Shown in pieces: positions 1-8,664 of a DNA stretch of 64,000 nucleotides (position 1 is the stretch's first letter; each line of letters opens with the position of its first letter). The DNA is from Thermosphaera aggregans DSM 11486 (GTDB lineage: Archaea > Thermoproteota > Thermoprotei_A > Sulfolobales > Desulfurococcaceae), in the NCBI RefSeq assembly GCF_000092185.1, contig NC_014160.1, positions 620,001-684,000 of the forward strand, written 5' to 3'. Below the pieces are notes generated by a model. That model worked only from the letters and a program-made list of their open reading frames with translations, ran no database searches and was not told where the DNA came from. The position numbers and the translations under genes were made by a program.

Positions 1-726
1 AAGCTGGTGGATGGTTTCAGGAAAGGAATTGTTGCACCCGAAGGCCTCATAGCGCATGGAAGAGGTGAATGCTTCGACTATATTTTAGGAGAGAAAACTC
101 AAGAATTCGCGCTGAGAGCTATTGAAGCGGCTGCCGCCGCCATATTACTTGCTAACCACCCAGTCATATCCGTGAACGGAAACGTTGCAGCCCTTGTACC
201 CGAGTACATTGTCAAACTAGCTGAAGAGTCAGGAGCGCTTATCGAGGTTAACTTGTTCTATAGAACCAGGGAAAGAGAGGAGGCTATAAAGCAACACCTA
301 CTGTCTCACGGTGCGAGAGAGGTTCTTGGAGTCGGAGAAGACGCTTCTGCGACTATTCCAGAATTATTTAGTGAAAGAAGGCGCGTTAGCCCTCGAGGAA
401 TACTGATTGCTGATGTTGTCCTGGTACCCCTTGAAGACGGAGACCGCACCGAGGCTCTAAAACGTCTTGGCAAGTTCGTCGTAACCATCGACTTAAACCC
501 GTTATCTAGAACTGCTCGAACCGCCGACGTTACCATCATAGATAACGTGGTAAGGGCCATGCCATTGCTTGTTGAAAAAGTACGGGAGCTTAAAGGAAGG
601 GATAGGGAGGTTTTGAAAGAAATTATCTCCAGGTATAACAATAATGAAATACTTCAAGAAGCTTTGAGGTTTATTTCCCATAGGCTCGTCGAACTCGCTT
701 CGAGGGAGCTTAGAATACGTGTGTGA
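1..726 (+). CDS. 4-phosphopantoate--beta-alanine ligase (archaeal phosphopantothenate synthetase), 5' end cut by window
   Basis: This enzyme joins 4-phosphopantoate to beta-alanine with ATP to make 4'-phosphopantothenate, the archaeal route to coenzyme A. It is recognised from the N-terminal stretch [20 protein letters not shown], the [13 protein letters not shown] segment, FYRT, and [15 protein letters not shown] followed by DLNPLSRTA, all typical of the PPS family (formerly DUF137). The frame is open through base 1, and the family usually has some 20 more N-terminal residues, so the GTG at 7 is probably internal and the gene starts outside the window. CoaBC, the next enzyme in the same pathway, lies 1 kb away on the other strand. 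Function is confident. Confidence 0.9.
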   Translation, partial: KLVDGFRKGIVAPEGLIAHGRGECFDYILGEKTQEFALRAIEAAAAAILLANHPVISVNGNVAALVPEYIVKLAEESGALIEVNLFYRTREREEAIKQHLLSHGAREVLGVGEDASATIPELFSERRRVSPRGILIADVVLVPLEDGDRTEALKRLGKFVVTIDLNPLSRTARTADVTIIDNVVRAMPLLVEKVRELKGRDREVLKEIISRYNNNEILQEALRFISHRLVELASRELRIRV

Positions 727-738
727 GGTTGTAAGGTC

Positions 739-1680
739 TTGCAAAGTTTGTGCATTAGCGTGATTGATTCAGCTATCCAGATCGAAACAGAGAACATTGA
801 AGAATTGCGGGCATCCCTTACCAGCGTTTTCGCCAAGAGATACCTGCCGCGTTTGAAAATATTGGATGAATGTAGACCTGACGTAATGATATACTGGATT
901 AACAGGGACGTGAAGTTCAGAGTGCTAACACATAATTTGATCTCTCACGGACTTCCATCACTCTTCATAGTTGAAGGAAGATATCCTGCAGCATACTCTA
1001 ATGAATCCCCATTCTTCTTCATTCTGCAAATAATCGCATACGTGTTGGGAAAGAAAGGCTATGTAGTGTTAACGGACTCGGTAACGATAGAGCGTGATGG
1101 GAAAGCCTTGATTTTTCTAGGATACCCCCACTCGGGCAAGAGCTCAATATCGGCCGTAGCATTTTACCGAGGATTCAAGGTATATGCCACAGAGAATACA
1201 GTGTTGAGGGTTGCAAAGCCTTTAAAAGTAGTTAACGGGACATCAGTGTTAGTTTATGATCCAGCGATTAAAAACCTATACAATGTGAAAATCGCCCCTG
1301 ACGGTACTACCAGGCATGGATATGAATACATAGACCTAGAAACGCGCGATGCGGATCCGCCTAGAGAGTTAGAAGTCGATAAAATATTTCTCATCCACTC
1401 AGGCTTTACATGCAAGGGTTTCAGCGCATCACCCGTTACAGGTAGAAAGATCAGGAAGACATTATGGTATTTCTCCACAAGCCTGTTGAAAGGAGTGGAT
1501 TACTACGAACCCCAGCCTCTTGACAATTTGGTCACAGAGGAGGTGGCGAAAACATTACAAAGTTTCCTCGAAATCGTCGAGGAGAATTATCGCGACAGAG
1601 TCTTTGAAGTATTTGGTTCAATCCCCGAGATTTTCGAAAACACAGTGCTGGGTTCTAGGCCCGCTGATATATGCAATTAA
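739..1680 (+). CDS. P-loop protein resembling the HPr kinase C-terminal fold, function unknown
   Basis: A 313-residue protein with one clear nucleotide-binding signature, a Walker A motif GYPHSGKSS at about residues 128-136. It follows a short beta-rich run reading VTIERDGKALIFLG, the arrangement seen in HPr kinase-like and PqqD-linked small P-loop proteins. The 127 residues before it match no domain I know. I see no membrane segment. The TTG start at 739 follows AAGGT and leaves 12 bp after the PPS stop, so the two are probably co-transcribed. The pairing hints at a CoA- or phosphate-related role, but that is only context; kinase activity is unproven. Confidence 0.6.
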   Translation: MQSLCISVIDSAIQIETENIEELRASLTSVFAKRYLPRLKILDECRPDVMIYWINRDVKFRVLTHNLISHGLPSLFIVEGRYPAAYSNESPFFFILQIIAYVLGKKGYVVLTDSVTIERDGKALIFLGYPHSGKSSISAVAFYRGFKVYATENTVLRVAKPLKVVNGTSVLVYDPAIKNLYNVKIAPDGTTRHGYEYIDLETRDADPPRELEVDKIFLIHSGFTCKGFSASPVTGRKIRKTLWYFSTSLLKGVDYYEPQPLDNLVTEEVAKTLQSFLEIVEENYRDRVFEVFGSIPEIFENTVLGSRPADICN

Positions 1681-1766
1681 CACATAAATTTGCTCAAACC
1701 TCATTGTATACGATCTTTGAAAGAAAACTGTTTAGGGATTAATTTTTCATCAATTATTGAGTATCG

Positions 1767-2987
1767 CTACGGGTTAAACCTACCTGCTACGTAATCCACT
1801 ACTGTCCTAGCGACCGCCTCTTTAAAGGATTCTCCCGGACACTTGAATCCTTCTTTCCAAACATAGCATACTTCTAGGAATGGTTTTGAAAACCCTGCCC
1901 TTTCGGAAAGGATATTATTGGCTACTATTAGGTCGAGACCATAATCATGGAGCTTAACCATGCTTTTTTCAACCAACTCCTCGGGAGCTTTTGAACTCTC
2001 AGCGGCAAACCCGATGAGAACCTTAGGCCTCTTGACAATAGCCTTCAAGACCTTTCTCGTTGCCTCAAGCTCTATTACTATGCTCCTCGAGCTCCTCGTC
2101 GACAATTTCTCTTCATAGTAGACTTTGGGCTTGTAATCAGCGGGAGCTGCCGCGAAAACACCTGCATCATACTCGTTCTCACTCGTCAATCTTTCCACCG
2201 CAACTGCCATATCGCTTGTTGTCTCCACGTTTAAATTCCTAACCATGTAGGGTGGGTTGAACCTTGTAACTCCTGAAACAAGGTCGACTTGCGCACCTCT
2301 ACACGCTGCTTCACGAGCGATTAAAATCCCCATTAAACCGCTGCTCGGATTTGTTAAAACCCGGACCGGGTCTAGATACTCTCTTGTAGCCCCCGCGGTT
2401 ACTATAATTCTTTTACCCTTCAAATCCTGCCCTCTGTTGAGAACTGTGTCAATACAGTGTGCTAGGTCTTCAAGCGGTGGGAACTTAACCTTATTTTCCT
2501 CAATAAACGGTGGGATAATAACCGCATTGTATTCTTCTAGAAGCTTCCTAGCTCTCTCATATTGTGGCGAGGTGTATAGTCTTATGTTCATTGCAGGCGC
2601 AATGATTATTTTCTTACCGTCACCCATCATGGTAGCAGCAGTCAACGACAATAATTCGTCTAGAATCCCGTAAGCGATCTTGCTCATAGTGTTGAGAGTT
2701 GCTGGAGCGATCACGAGCGCATCAGCCCATTTCGCAACGTCTATGTGCTCGGTTTCCCCAGTCATCTCGACAAGAGGCTTATTTCCTGTCGCCCACCATA
2801 GTAAATCGGGGCCGATCAGCCTGGTTGCAAATCTTGTGAGTATAGGTCTAACTTCCGCGCCCATTCTGATCAATTTCCTAGCTAAGTCTACAGACCTGTA
2901 GGCGGCTACGGAACTTGTGATTCCTAATGCGATGTGTTTTCCACTTAGTGGCGTGTACTCATCTTTCCTTATTTCTTCGATAAGCAT
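1767..2987 (-). CDS. coaBC: Bifunctional phosphopantothenoylcysteine decarboxylase/phosphopantothenate--cysteine ligase
   Basis: Two consecutive steps of coenzyme A synthesis: ligation of cysteine to 4'-phosphopantothenate, then FMN-dependent decarboxylation to 4'-phosphopantetheine. Residues 1 to about 185 form the flavoprotein CoaC domain (LGITSSVAAYRSVDLAR at the N terminus, then VIAPATLNTMSKIAYG and the IIAPAMN motif). From about 190 the CoaB domain begins with GKRIIVTAGATREYLDPVR, followed by TNPSSGLMG and the AAPADYKPK lysine loop. The 406-residue length is standard. GGTGG stands 5 bases before the ATG. It runs convergent to the PPS operon, with 86 bp between the two stops and no strong structure in the gap. 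Confidence 0.95.
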   Translation of the reverse strand: MLIEEIRKDEYTPLSGKHIALGITSSVAAYRSVDLARKLIRMGAEVRPILTRFATRLIGPDLLWWATGNKPLVEMTGETEHIDVAKWADALVIAPATLNTMSKIAYGILDELLSLTAATMMGDGKKIIIAPAMNIRLYTSPQYERARKLLEEYNAVIIPPFIEENKVKFPPLEDLAHCIDTVLNRGQDLKGKRIIVTAGATREYLDPVRVLTNPSSGLMGILIAREAACRGAQVDLVSGVTRFNPPYMVRNLNVETTSDMAVAVERLTSENEYDAGVFAAAPADYKPKVYYEEKLSTRSSRSIVIELEATRKVLKAIVKRPKVLIGFAAESSKAPEELVEKSMVKLHDYGLDLIVANNILSERAGFSKPFLEVCYVWKEGFKCPGESFKEAVARTVVDYVAGRFNP

Positions 2988-3059
2988 TTACTCCACCTTC
3001 ACCAGGATATATTAAGTTCTCCCCGTTATTTATTATATTTCTTGAGGAATGGTGGTTTC

Positions 3060-3620
3060 ATGATTTTTAGGAAGGAAAAACCCGTGGTTCCCGCGGTAAA
3101 CACGATATTTGAGAACGCGTTGGCTGTCTTGGGTAAGGAGGCCCAAGGATATACGATTAGGCCTGCTCGGATGGAAGACATAGAGTCTGTCATACGTATC
3201 AATCGAGAAGCTCTTCCCGAGAACTACCCGAGGGCCTTTTTCGAAGATTTGTTTAATTCTTATGGAAAATCCTTCTTCGTAGCTGAAGCCCCCGGAGGCG
3301 AAGTAGTTGGTTACGTCATGTGCAGGGTTGAATACAAGCCCGGTTTCTTCAAAACCTTGCTGGTAAAGAGCGGGCATATTGTGAGCATAGCTGTTCTCAA
3401 GGAGCATAGAGGCAGGGGTCTAGGGCTTGGACTAATGGCTCACGCGTTGAAAAGCCTCTATGAAAACTACGGGTGTTCTGAAACATATTTGGAAGTAAGG
3501 GTGAGCAACACCCCCGCTATCAATCTGTATGAGAAACTTGGCTATGTGAAAATAAGGGTGGAGAAACAATACTATCTCGACGGCGAGGACGCGTACATCA
3601 TGGCCAGACCTCTTCCTTGA
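3060..3620 (+). CDS. rimI: N-terminal protein acetyltransferase, RimI/Ard1-like GNAT
   Basis: A GNAT-fold acetyltransferase that transfers acetyl from acetyl-CoA to protein N termini; archaeal members act broadly on nascent proteins. The acetyl-CoA loop is visible as HRGRGLGLGLM within motif A (VSIAVLKEHRGRG), followed by YLEVRVSNTPAINLYEKLGY, the classic RimI C-terminal signature. I place the start at ATG 3060 because GGTGG lies 4 bases upstream; a TTG at 3042 would add six residues. About 30 residues precede the GNAT fold, longer than bacterial RimI but common in archaea. It diverges from coaBC across about 70 bp and ends before asnS, with which it may share a transcript. Confidence 0.85.
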   Translation: MIFRKEKPVVPAVNTIFENALAVLGKEAQGYTIRPARMEDIESVIRINREALPENYPRAFFEDLFNSYGKSFFVAEAPGGEVVGYVMCRVEYKPGFFKTLLVKSGHIVSIAVLKEHRGRGLGLGLMAHALKSLYENYGCSETYLEVRVSNTPAINLYEKLGYVKIRVEKQYYLDGEDAYIMARPLP

Positions 3621-3694
3621 TTTTAAACAGTTATTCCTTAAAGCAGTCGTTAAATAATCAATTCTACATAGTTTCAAACGAGAACGGTGGGAAC

Positions 3695-4993
3695 ATGGAT
3701 TTCAAACCTATAGCGTCCGTGATGAATAGGGAATACGTTGGTAAAGAAGCGTGTATTAGAGGCTGGATTTATAGAAGGAGCGTTGTGGGAGGCAAGGCGT
3801 TCGTAAGGGTAAGAGACTCGACAGGAGTTATACAAGTCGTGGTTGAATCCTCCAGGCTTGGAGAGGAATTGGTAGACTCCCTGAAAAACATTGGCTTAGA
3901 GGCCAGCGTTATCGCTTGTGGAGAGGTCAAGGAAGAGGCCAAGGCCCCTGGGGGTTTCGAGCTCCAAGCTAAGTTTTTCCAGATAGTGGGAGATAGCCGG
4001 GACTTTCCGATTAAAGGAGGTGAAGGAGACGAGTACTTGTTGAACATGAGACACTTATGGATTAGGAGTCCACGGTACGCCTCATTATTCAAGATTAAGC
4101 ATACTGTAATAAACGCCGGTAGGGAATACTTCAGCAAAAACGGTTGGTGGGAGGTCACACCGCCTATCCTGACCGCTTCCGCTTGCGAAGGAGGGGCTAC
4201 TCTTTTCCCCGTTCAATATTTCGATCAAACTGCTTTTCTAAGCCAGAGTGCCCAATTATACTTAGAAGTGTTGATCTATACTTTAGAGAAAGTTTACAGC
4301 TTAACGCCCAGTTTCCGTGCCGAGAAATCTAGAACCAGGAGGCATTTAGCAGAATACTGGCACCTTGAACCCGAGGCAGCATGGTACGACATGAATGACA
4401 TGATGAAGGTGGCAGAGGAACTTGTTTCCTATATTGTTTCAAAAGTGCTTGATGAGAGGAAGAGGGAATTAGAAGAGTTTGGACGCGATATTGGAAAGCT
4501 GAGGAAAGCATTAGAGGTTCCTTACCCGAGGATTAGGTATGACGAGGCTATAGAAATCCTTCAGAAGAAGGGAGTGAACGTTAAGTGGGGAGATGATCTC
4601 GGAGCAGATGAAGAAAGGGTCTTAACCATGGAGTTTGAAACGCCGTTCTTCCTAACTCACTTCCCGAAACACATTAAGAGCTTTTACATGAAGGTAGACC
4701 CAAGTAATCCCAAAGTAGTTCTCGGATTTGATTTACTGGCCCCGGAGGGTTATGGAGAAATAATAGGCGGTGGACAGCGTGAGGATGATTATAAATTATT
4801 ACTTGAGAGGCTGATCGAGCAAGGGTATAACCCGGATGACTACAAGTGGTATCTAGACCTGAGAAAATATGGAAGCGTCCCTCACAGCGGATTCGGTCTC
4901 GGTATTGAGAGAATAGTTATGTGGATCACAGGTTTAGATCACATAAGGGAGACCATGCCCTTCCCAAGATACAGAGAACGCATTTACCCGTAA
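3695..4993 (+). CDS. asnS: Asparaginyl-tRNA synthetase
   Basis: Class IIb synthetase charging tRNA-Asn with asparagine. Residues 10 to about 110 form the OB-fold anticodon-binding domain (ACIRGWIYRRSVVGGKAFV). The catalytic core shows LTASACEGGATLFPV, class II motif 2 FRAEKSRTRRHLAEYWHLE near residue 207 and motif 3 GFGLGIERIVMW near 402. The SACEGGATLFPV block separates it from the AspRS at 48186, which reads AGAEGGATLF. The ATG at 3695 has GGTGG four bases upstream and gives 432 residues; an upstream ATG at 3617 overlaps the rimI stop and adds 26 residues without family support. The next gene begins 11 bp after its stop. Confidence 0.93.
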   Translation: MDFKPIASVMNREYVGKEACIRGWIYRRSVVGGKAFVRVRDSTGVIQVVVESSRLGEELVDSLKNIGLEASVIACGEVKEEAKAPGGFELQAKFFQIVGDSRDFPIKGGEGDEYLLNMRHLWIRSPRYASLFKIKHTVINAGREYFSKNGWWEVTPPILTASACEGGATLFPVQYFDQTAFLSQSAQLYLEVLIYTLEKVYSLTPSFRAEKSRTRRHLAEYWHLEPEAAWYDMNDMMKVAEELVSYIVSKVLDERKRELEEFGRDIGKLRKALEVPYPRIRYDEAIEILQKKGVNVKWGDDLGADEERVLTMEFETPFFLTHFPKHIKSFYMKVDPSNPKVVLGFDLLAPEGYGEIIGGGQREDDYKLLLERLIEQGYNPDDYKWYLDLRKYGSVPHSGFGLGIERIVMWITGLDHIRETMPFPRYRERIYP

Positions 4994-5004
4994 GAGGATT
5001 CGAG

Positions 5005-5697
5005 TTGAGGATTGGAGACATTATTTTAGAAAAACTAGAAAAATTCTATAACTTGGATGAAGAGGAGTTCACTGTTTCATACGTTAGTAAAACATCATTA
5101 TTCGAATTTATCGTCGCAGTTGTCCTAAGCCAAAACACTTCAGACAAAAACGCTGTGAAAGCGCTCGAAAACCTGAGGAAAAGGTTTGGAGTAATTAATC
5201 CCGAAAGCGTTTTAAACGTGGGGATCGAAGAGCTTGCGGATTTGATTAAGCCGGCTGGAATTCATCGAGAAAGAAGTAGGATACTTCTCGAGCTGGCAAA
5301 GATTTTCTGTGAAAACATGTTCGAGGAAAAATTAATCCGGGAAGTTGAGAAAAATGATGTTGAAGCTTCAAGAAAGATTTTGATGAGGCTGCCCGGAGTA
5401 GGCCCTAAAACCGCTGATGTCGTTCTCCTAGTGTTTTTTGGCAAACCAGTTTTCCCCGTCGATACTCATATCAGGAGAATAACGAAAAGGCTAGGATACG
5501 TCAAAAAAGATAACTACTATGAAATCTCAAATTTCTGGGCCTCCAATACAAGCCAGACTAACTACATGAGCCTCCATCTCCTCCTAATAGCTCATGGAAG
5601 AAGGACTTGTAGAGCTTTAAAGCCGTTTTGCGAAACATGCCCTATAAACGGCTTCTGTGAACATGGGAGAAGAGTGGTTGGAAGTGGGCAGGGGTAA
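5005..5697 (+). CDS. nth: Endonuclease III, DNA glycosylase/AP lyase
   Basis: Removes oxidised pyrimidines and cuts abasic sites in base-excision repair. The helix-hairpin-helix reads LMRLPGVGPKTADVV at about residues 127-141 and contains the Schiff-base lysine; the catalytic aspartate follows in PVDTHIRRI near 151. The C terminus has the [4Fe-4S] pattern C-x6-C-x2-C-x5-C (CRALKPFCETCPINGFC, about 202-218). TTG at 5005 is preferred: GAGGAT lies 4 bases upstream and it clears the asnS stop. Longer in-frame starts would lie inside asnS. The 3' end overlaps the next gene by about 35 bp, suggesting translational coupling. Confidence 0.9.
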   Translation: MRIGDIILEKLEKFYNLDEEEFTVSYVSKTSLFEFIVAVVLSQNTSDKNAVKALENLRKRFGVINPESVLNVGIEELADLIKPAGIHRERSRILLELAKIFCENMFEEKLIREVEKNDVEASRKILMRLPGVGPKTADVVLLVFFGKPVFPVDTHIRRITKRLGYVKKDNYYEISNFWASNTSQTNYMSLHLLLIAHGRRTCRALKPFCETCPINGFCEHGRRVVGSGQG

Positions 5698-6544
5698 AAT
5701 TCTGCGAGAGTTAGCGCTGAAGATTTATGGTCCGGAAAAAGCCTTCAAGCTGTGGAGGCGAATAGAATTTATAGGCGATATAGCTGTTATTCGTTGCCCA
5801 TTGAATATGAACCCGGAGGAGCTGAAGCCTCTGGCTGAATCGATCCTAGCAAGGTTCTCAACGGTTAAAAGCGTGTGGGCAGGGTTGCCGGGTGTGGAGG
5901 GACCATACCGGCTTAGACGCCATATCCACCTCGCAGGAGAGCCTCGAAGCGAGACCGTATACAAAGAGCATGGTTGTGTTTTCAAGGTCGACATAAACAA
6001 GGCTTATGTCTCACCGGCATTGAATTACGAGCATAAAAGAATCGCAAAACAAGTGAAGCAGGGCGAGATTGTCGTGAACATGTTCGCAGGCGTAGGCTTG
6101 TTCAGCATAATTATTGCCAAGTACTCGAAACCCGAAAGAGTACACAGCATTGACATAAATCCATACGCGTTTGAGTACATGGTTGAAAACATAAGGCTCA
6201 ATAAGGTAGAAAACATTGTTGTTCCCTACCTGGGCGATGCTAAAGAGGTTGTTGAGAAGCGTTTGCTGAGTACTGCGGACAGGGTTTTAATGCCTTACCC
6301 AGAGCTCGCGTTAGAATACTTGGGGACAGCTGTTAGAGCATTGAGACAGCAGACTGGGTGGATACATGTTTACCTCCACGTGAAATCCCTGAAGGGGAAG
6401 AATCCTCTCGAAGAAGCTGAGCAGGCTGTTGCGAAGGCGGCTACGAACATAGGTGTTGGAAAATTCGTTATTGAAAATTCGAGAATAGTTAGAAACGTTG
6501 GCCCCAGACTGGTTCAGGTTGTCGTGGATTTACATATCCCGTGA
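5663..6544 (+). CDS. Trm5-family SAM-dependent tRNA methyltransferase, short divergent form
   Basis: A class I methyltransferase of the Trm5/TYW2 type, whose members make N1-methylguanosine at tRNA position 37 or wyosine intermediates. The D2 region is visible (RRIEFIGDIAVIRCP) and motif I reads VVNMFAGVGLFSIIIAK at about residue 137, then SIDINPYAFEYM. It begins close to D2, so the N-terminal D1 domain found in many archaeal Trm5 proteins seems absent. Two usual motifs differ: the family SPRL is SPAL here, and the MN-x-P loop reads MPYPEL. The true modification is therefore uncertain. ATG 5663 is chosen; GTG 5657 is possible. It overlaps the 3' end of nth. Confidence 0.75.
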   Translation: MGEEWLEVGRGKILRELALKIYGPEKAFKLWRRIEFIGDIAVIRCPLNMNPEELKPLAESILARFSTVKSVWAGLPGVEGPYRLRRHIHLAGEPRSETVYKEHGCVFKVDINKAYVSPALNYEHKRIAKQVKQGEIVVNMFAGVGLFSIIIAKYSKPERVHSIDINPYAFEYMVENIRLNKVENIVVPYLGDAKEVVEKRLLSTADRVLMPYPELALEYLGTAVRALRQQTGWIHVYLHVKSLKGKNPLEEAEQAVAKAATNIGVGKFVIENSRIVRNVGPRLVQVVVDLHIP

Positions 6545-6568
6545 ACTTTCAAGAAGGCTTGAAGATTT

Positions 6569-7810
6569 TTACTTCCCCTTTTCCGAGGATTCGTCTCCAA
6601 CCTCGTAAACTCTTACCGAAACCCCTAGGAGCTTGTTAAACACGCCGTCTATGAACCTTATATAGGCGCCTTTCTGTCCTACGAAAGCCCCGTATGCTTC
6701 TCCACTTATTTTCACAGCCAGCACAGGGCCTGCGAAATCCACTTCCTTCACATGCTTTATAATCCACGCAACAGGGTGAAGGGCCCTTATGAATGGCGTG
6801 AAATCTAATGAGAGCTGGCAAGCTCTTATTTTCAGCCCCAGGTCTTTCTCCACCGCTTCTATTCTTTCACCCTTCTTTCCAATGATTCTTCCAAGATGCC
6901 CCTCTTTGACAACCACTAGCGCGTCAGGAACGTTCTCGGAGGTTATACCTAGTTTCTTCTTAATATCCACAAACTCAACTGCTGTGACCAAGTCGGCATC
7001 GGGGGCGTGTAATCTAGCTGTTTCCACTATCTGCTTCTCCGTCTCGGTCAGCTTTCTAGAACGCATTTTCGACTCAAACAATAGCTTAATCCCCATCCTT
7101 GCCCCAGGCCTAACGATGTCTTTCAAGCCAAGATCAACTACTTTAGCTGACTCTTCATTCAGCAGGAGCTCCCTTAGCATGATTGTCGAATCTCTAGAGC
7201 CGTGAGCCCTCTGGAATATTGGATCCCCGGCTATTATAAGTCTGCTGTTATTCCCTATTCTCGTAATAACCTCTATCGCGCTCTCCACGGGTATACTTTG
7301 AGTATCATCCAGAAATATCAATGAGTCATCGAACGTTCTTCCCCTGAGATAGTGGGAGTCGGCTATCACTATTTCATAGTTCTTAATCATTTCCTCTATC
7401 TTGCTCCACTCGATATATCCGGATAAAATATCCCTCAAGTATGATGAAGCGAGCTCGTAGTAAAGCCCTCCAAGATCCTCTGGAGTAAGCTCTCTCCCCG
7501 AAGTGACATCGACCAGGGGGCGTGCTATAATAAATCTCTTATACTTCTTGTTTAAAACACTATCTACCCCGTACATGATGCTGAACAAGCTTTTCCCCGA
7601 TCCCGTTGGACCGAAAATCCCCACTATGCTGTATCTTGTATTCTTTAAGGCATCAACGATCTCGGCTTGCCCGGGGGTTTTCGGTTTAACCATGCTAAAT
7701 AGCGACAAGCCCATGTATTTCACCATTGTTTTCCATTCAACATTAACATTAGGAAAATTCTTATTAAGCTTCACTATAGGCTGTAGATAAGGCTCCTGAA
7801 AACATCTCAA
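6569..7810 (-). CDS. PhoH-like ATPase with C-terminal KH RNA-binding domains
   Basis: A cytoplasmic ATPase predicted to act on RNA or ribonucleoprotein. Residues 45-260 carry a PhoH-type P-loop domain: Walker A FGPTGSGKS at 66-74, an IARPLV motif, a DSLIFLDDTQS Walker B near 168 and the IAGDP sensor. A KH domain follows at about 300-345 (GHLGRIIGKKGERIEAVEK), then a second, weaker KH-like unit (GAFVGQKGAYIRFIDGV) near 375-400. PhoH proteins often pair with nucleases, but no PIN domain is present here. The start is uncertain: TTG 7810 gives the full frame, while ATG 7726 would trim 28 residues of unclear value. It lies directly downstream of pcn, which is 44 bp away and probably in the same operon. 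Confidence 0.75.
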   Translation of the reverse strand: MRCFQEPYLQPIVKLNKNFPNVNVEWKTMVKYMGLSLFSMVKPKTPGQAEIVDALKNTRYSIVGIFGPTGSGKSLFSIMYGVDSVLNKKYKRFIIARPLVDVTSGRELTPEDLGGLYYELASSYLRDILSGYIEWSKIEEMIKNYEIVIADSHYLRGRTFDDSLIFLDDTQSIPVESAIEVITRIGNNSRLIIAGDPIFQRAHGSRDSTIMLRELLLNEESAKVVDLGLKDIVRPGARMGIKLLFESKMRSRKLTETEKQIVETARLHAPDADLVTAVEFVDIKKKLGITSENVPDALVVVKEGHLGRIIGKKGERIEAVEKDLGLKIRACQLSLDFTPFIRALHPVAWIIKHVKEVDFAGPVLAVKISGEAYGAFVGQKGAYIRFIDGVFNKLLGVSVRVYEVGDESSEKGK

Positions 7811-7853
7811 ATAGTTGAGATTAAAAGAGTTTTTCCACCGGATTATGGAAAAG

Positions 7854-8594
7854 CTACATGGAAATCGGTGCCATGATATATCTTACCCTACCCGATCCCC
7901 CGATCTGGAAGTCTAGTAGTAGGGGCGAATCACTTGAGAAACCAAGGGAGATCACATCGGAAACCTTGCATAGTTTCATCACGCTTCTCAAGTACGATAT
8001 ATCGTATTGAGATTTCGAGGGTTCGGAGACCTCGAGCGACACTAGTCCGACCGAGCCTGTTTTAAGCCTTGTTTCGTTAACACCTGTCCCCCGCCCCCTT
8101 AACACGAGTTCCTCCTCTGAGGGAGCCTCTATCTCTATTACGGTTCCTACGACCTCGGCGTCTTGGATAGCGTGGTTTACAATGCTAGCTATCAACTGGG
8201 CCTTTACATTCGTCTCAAGCTGAGTGGAGGGGATGTCTATAACAGGCACCTCGAGGTTCCTAAACCTGTATTCCCTCTTGACGAGTCCTTCAATCCTGAA
8301 ATTAACGTGCTCTCCATCCGACCATAATACTAGGTTCTCCCCTTTCTTCACATGCTTTAAAACCTTCTGGATATTAGATGTTGAAAAACCCAAGGATCCT
8401 TCGTTCTCCACCACGTATTCGAGGAACATGTCTTTTGGAAGGTTAACTTCTATTAAAGCAATTTGAGAGATATCCATAGCTCTGAGAAACACTCCATTGC
8501 TCGTAATGCTTAAAGAAACCTCGTCGACGAGTTTCCCAACAGCTTCAAACAGTTCCTTGAATATCTTAGCCTCCGGAATCACTATCTTGATCAT
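7854..8594 (-). CDS. pcn: DNA polymerase sliding clamp PCNA
   Basis: Ring-forming processivity factor for replicative polymerase, FEN1 and ligase. At 246 residues it has the usual archaeal PCNA length. Recognisable parts are the N-terminal IPEAKIFKELFEAVGKLVDEV, the LRAMDISQIALIEV stretch near residue 38, the interdomain segment around 120, and the C-terminal LLDFQIGGSGRVRYIMAPI that normally lines the PIP-box pocket. AGGTGG precedes the ATG by 4 bases. Crenarchaea usually encode several PCNA paralogues that form a heterotrimer; only one is in this window. The nuclease-like gene upstream on the same strand and the PhoH-like gene downstream may be co-transcribed. Confidence 0.93.
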   Translation of the reverse strand: MIKIVIPEAKIFKELFEAVGKLVDEVSLSITSNGVFLRAMDISQIALIEVNLPKDMFLEYVVENEGSLGFSTSNIQKVLKHVKKGENLVLWSDGEHVNFRIEGLVKREYRFRNLEVPVIDIPSTQLETNVKAQLIASIVNHAIQDAEVVGTVIEIEAPSEEELVLRGRGTGVNETRLKTGSVGLVSLEVSEPSKSQYDISYLRSVMKLCKVSDVISLGFSSDSPLLLDFQIGGSGRVRYIMAPISM

Positions 8595-8664
8595 TTAACC
8601 ACCTTAAACCTCTCTCATTTAAAATAACTACTGCATCATATATAATTATTGGTCTCAGCGAAAA

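Noticed and set aside
7-726. GTG at 7 as true start of the phosphopantothenate synthetase gene
   Set aside because: The frame is open to base 1 and the family has more N-terminal residues, so the gene is cut by the window edge.
1681-1766. C-box-like TTGATGA on the minus strand downstream of coaBC
   Set aside because: No D box within a usable distance and no flanking stem.
3617-3694. Upstream ATG as start of asnS
   Set aside because: The ATG at 3695 has a well-spaced GGTGG signal; the longer form would overlap rimI and add non-family residues.
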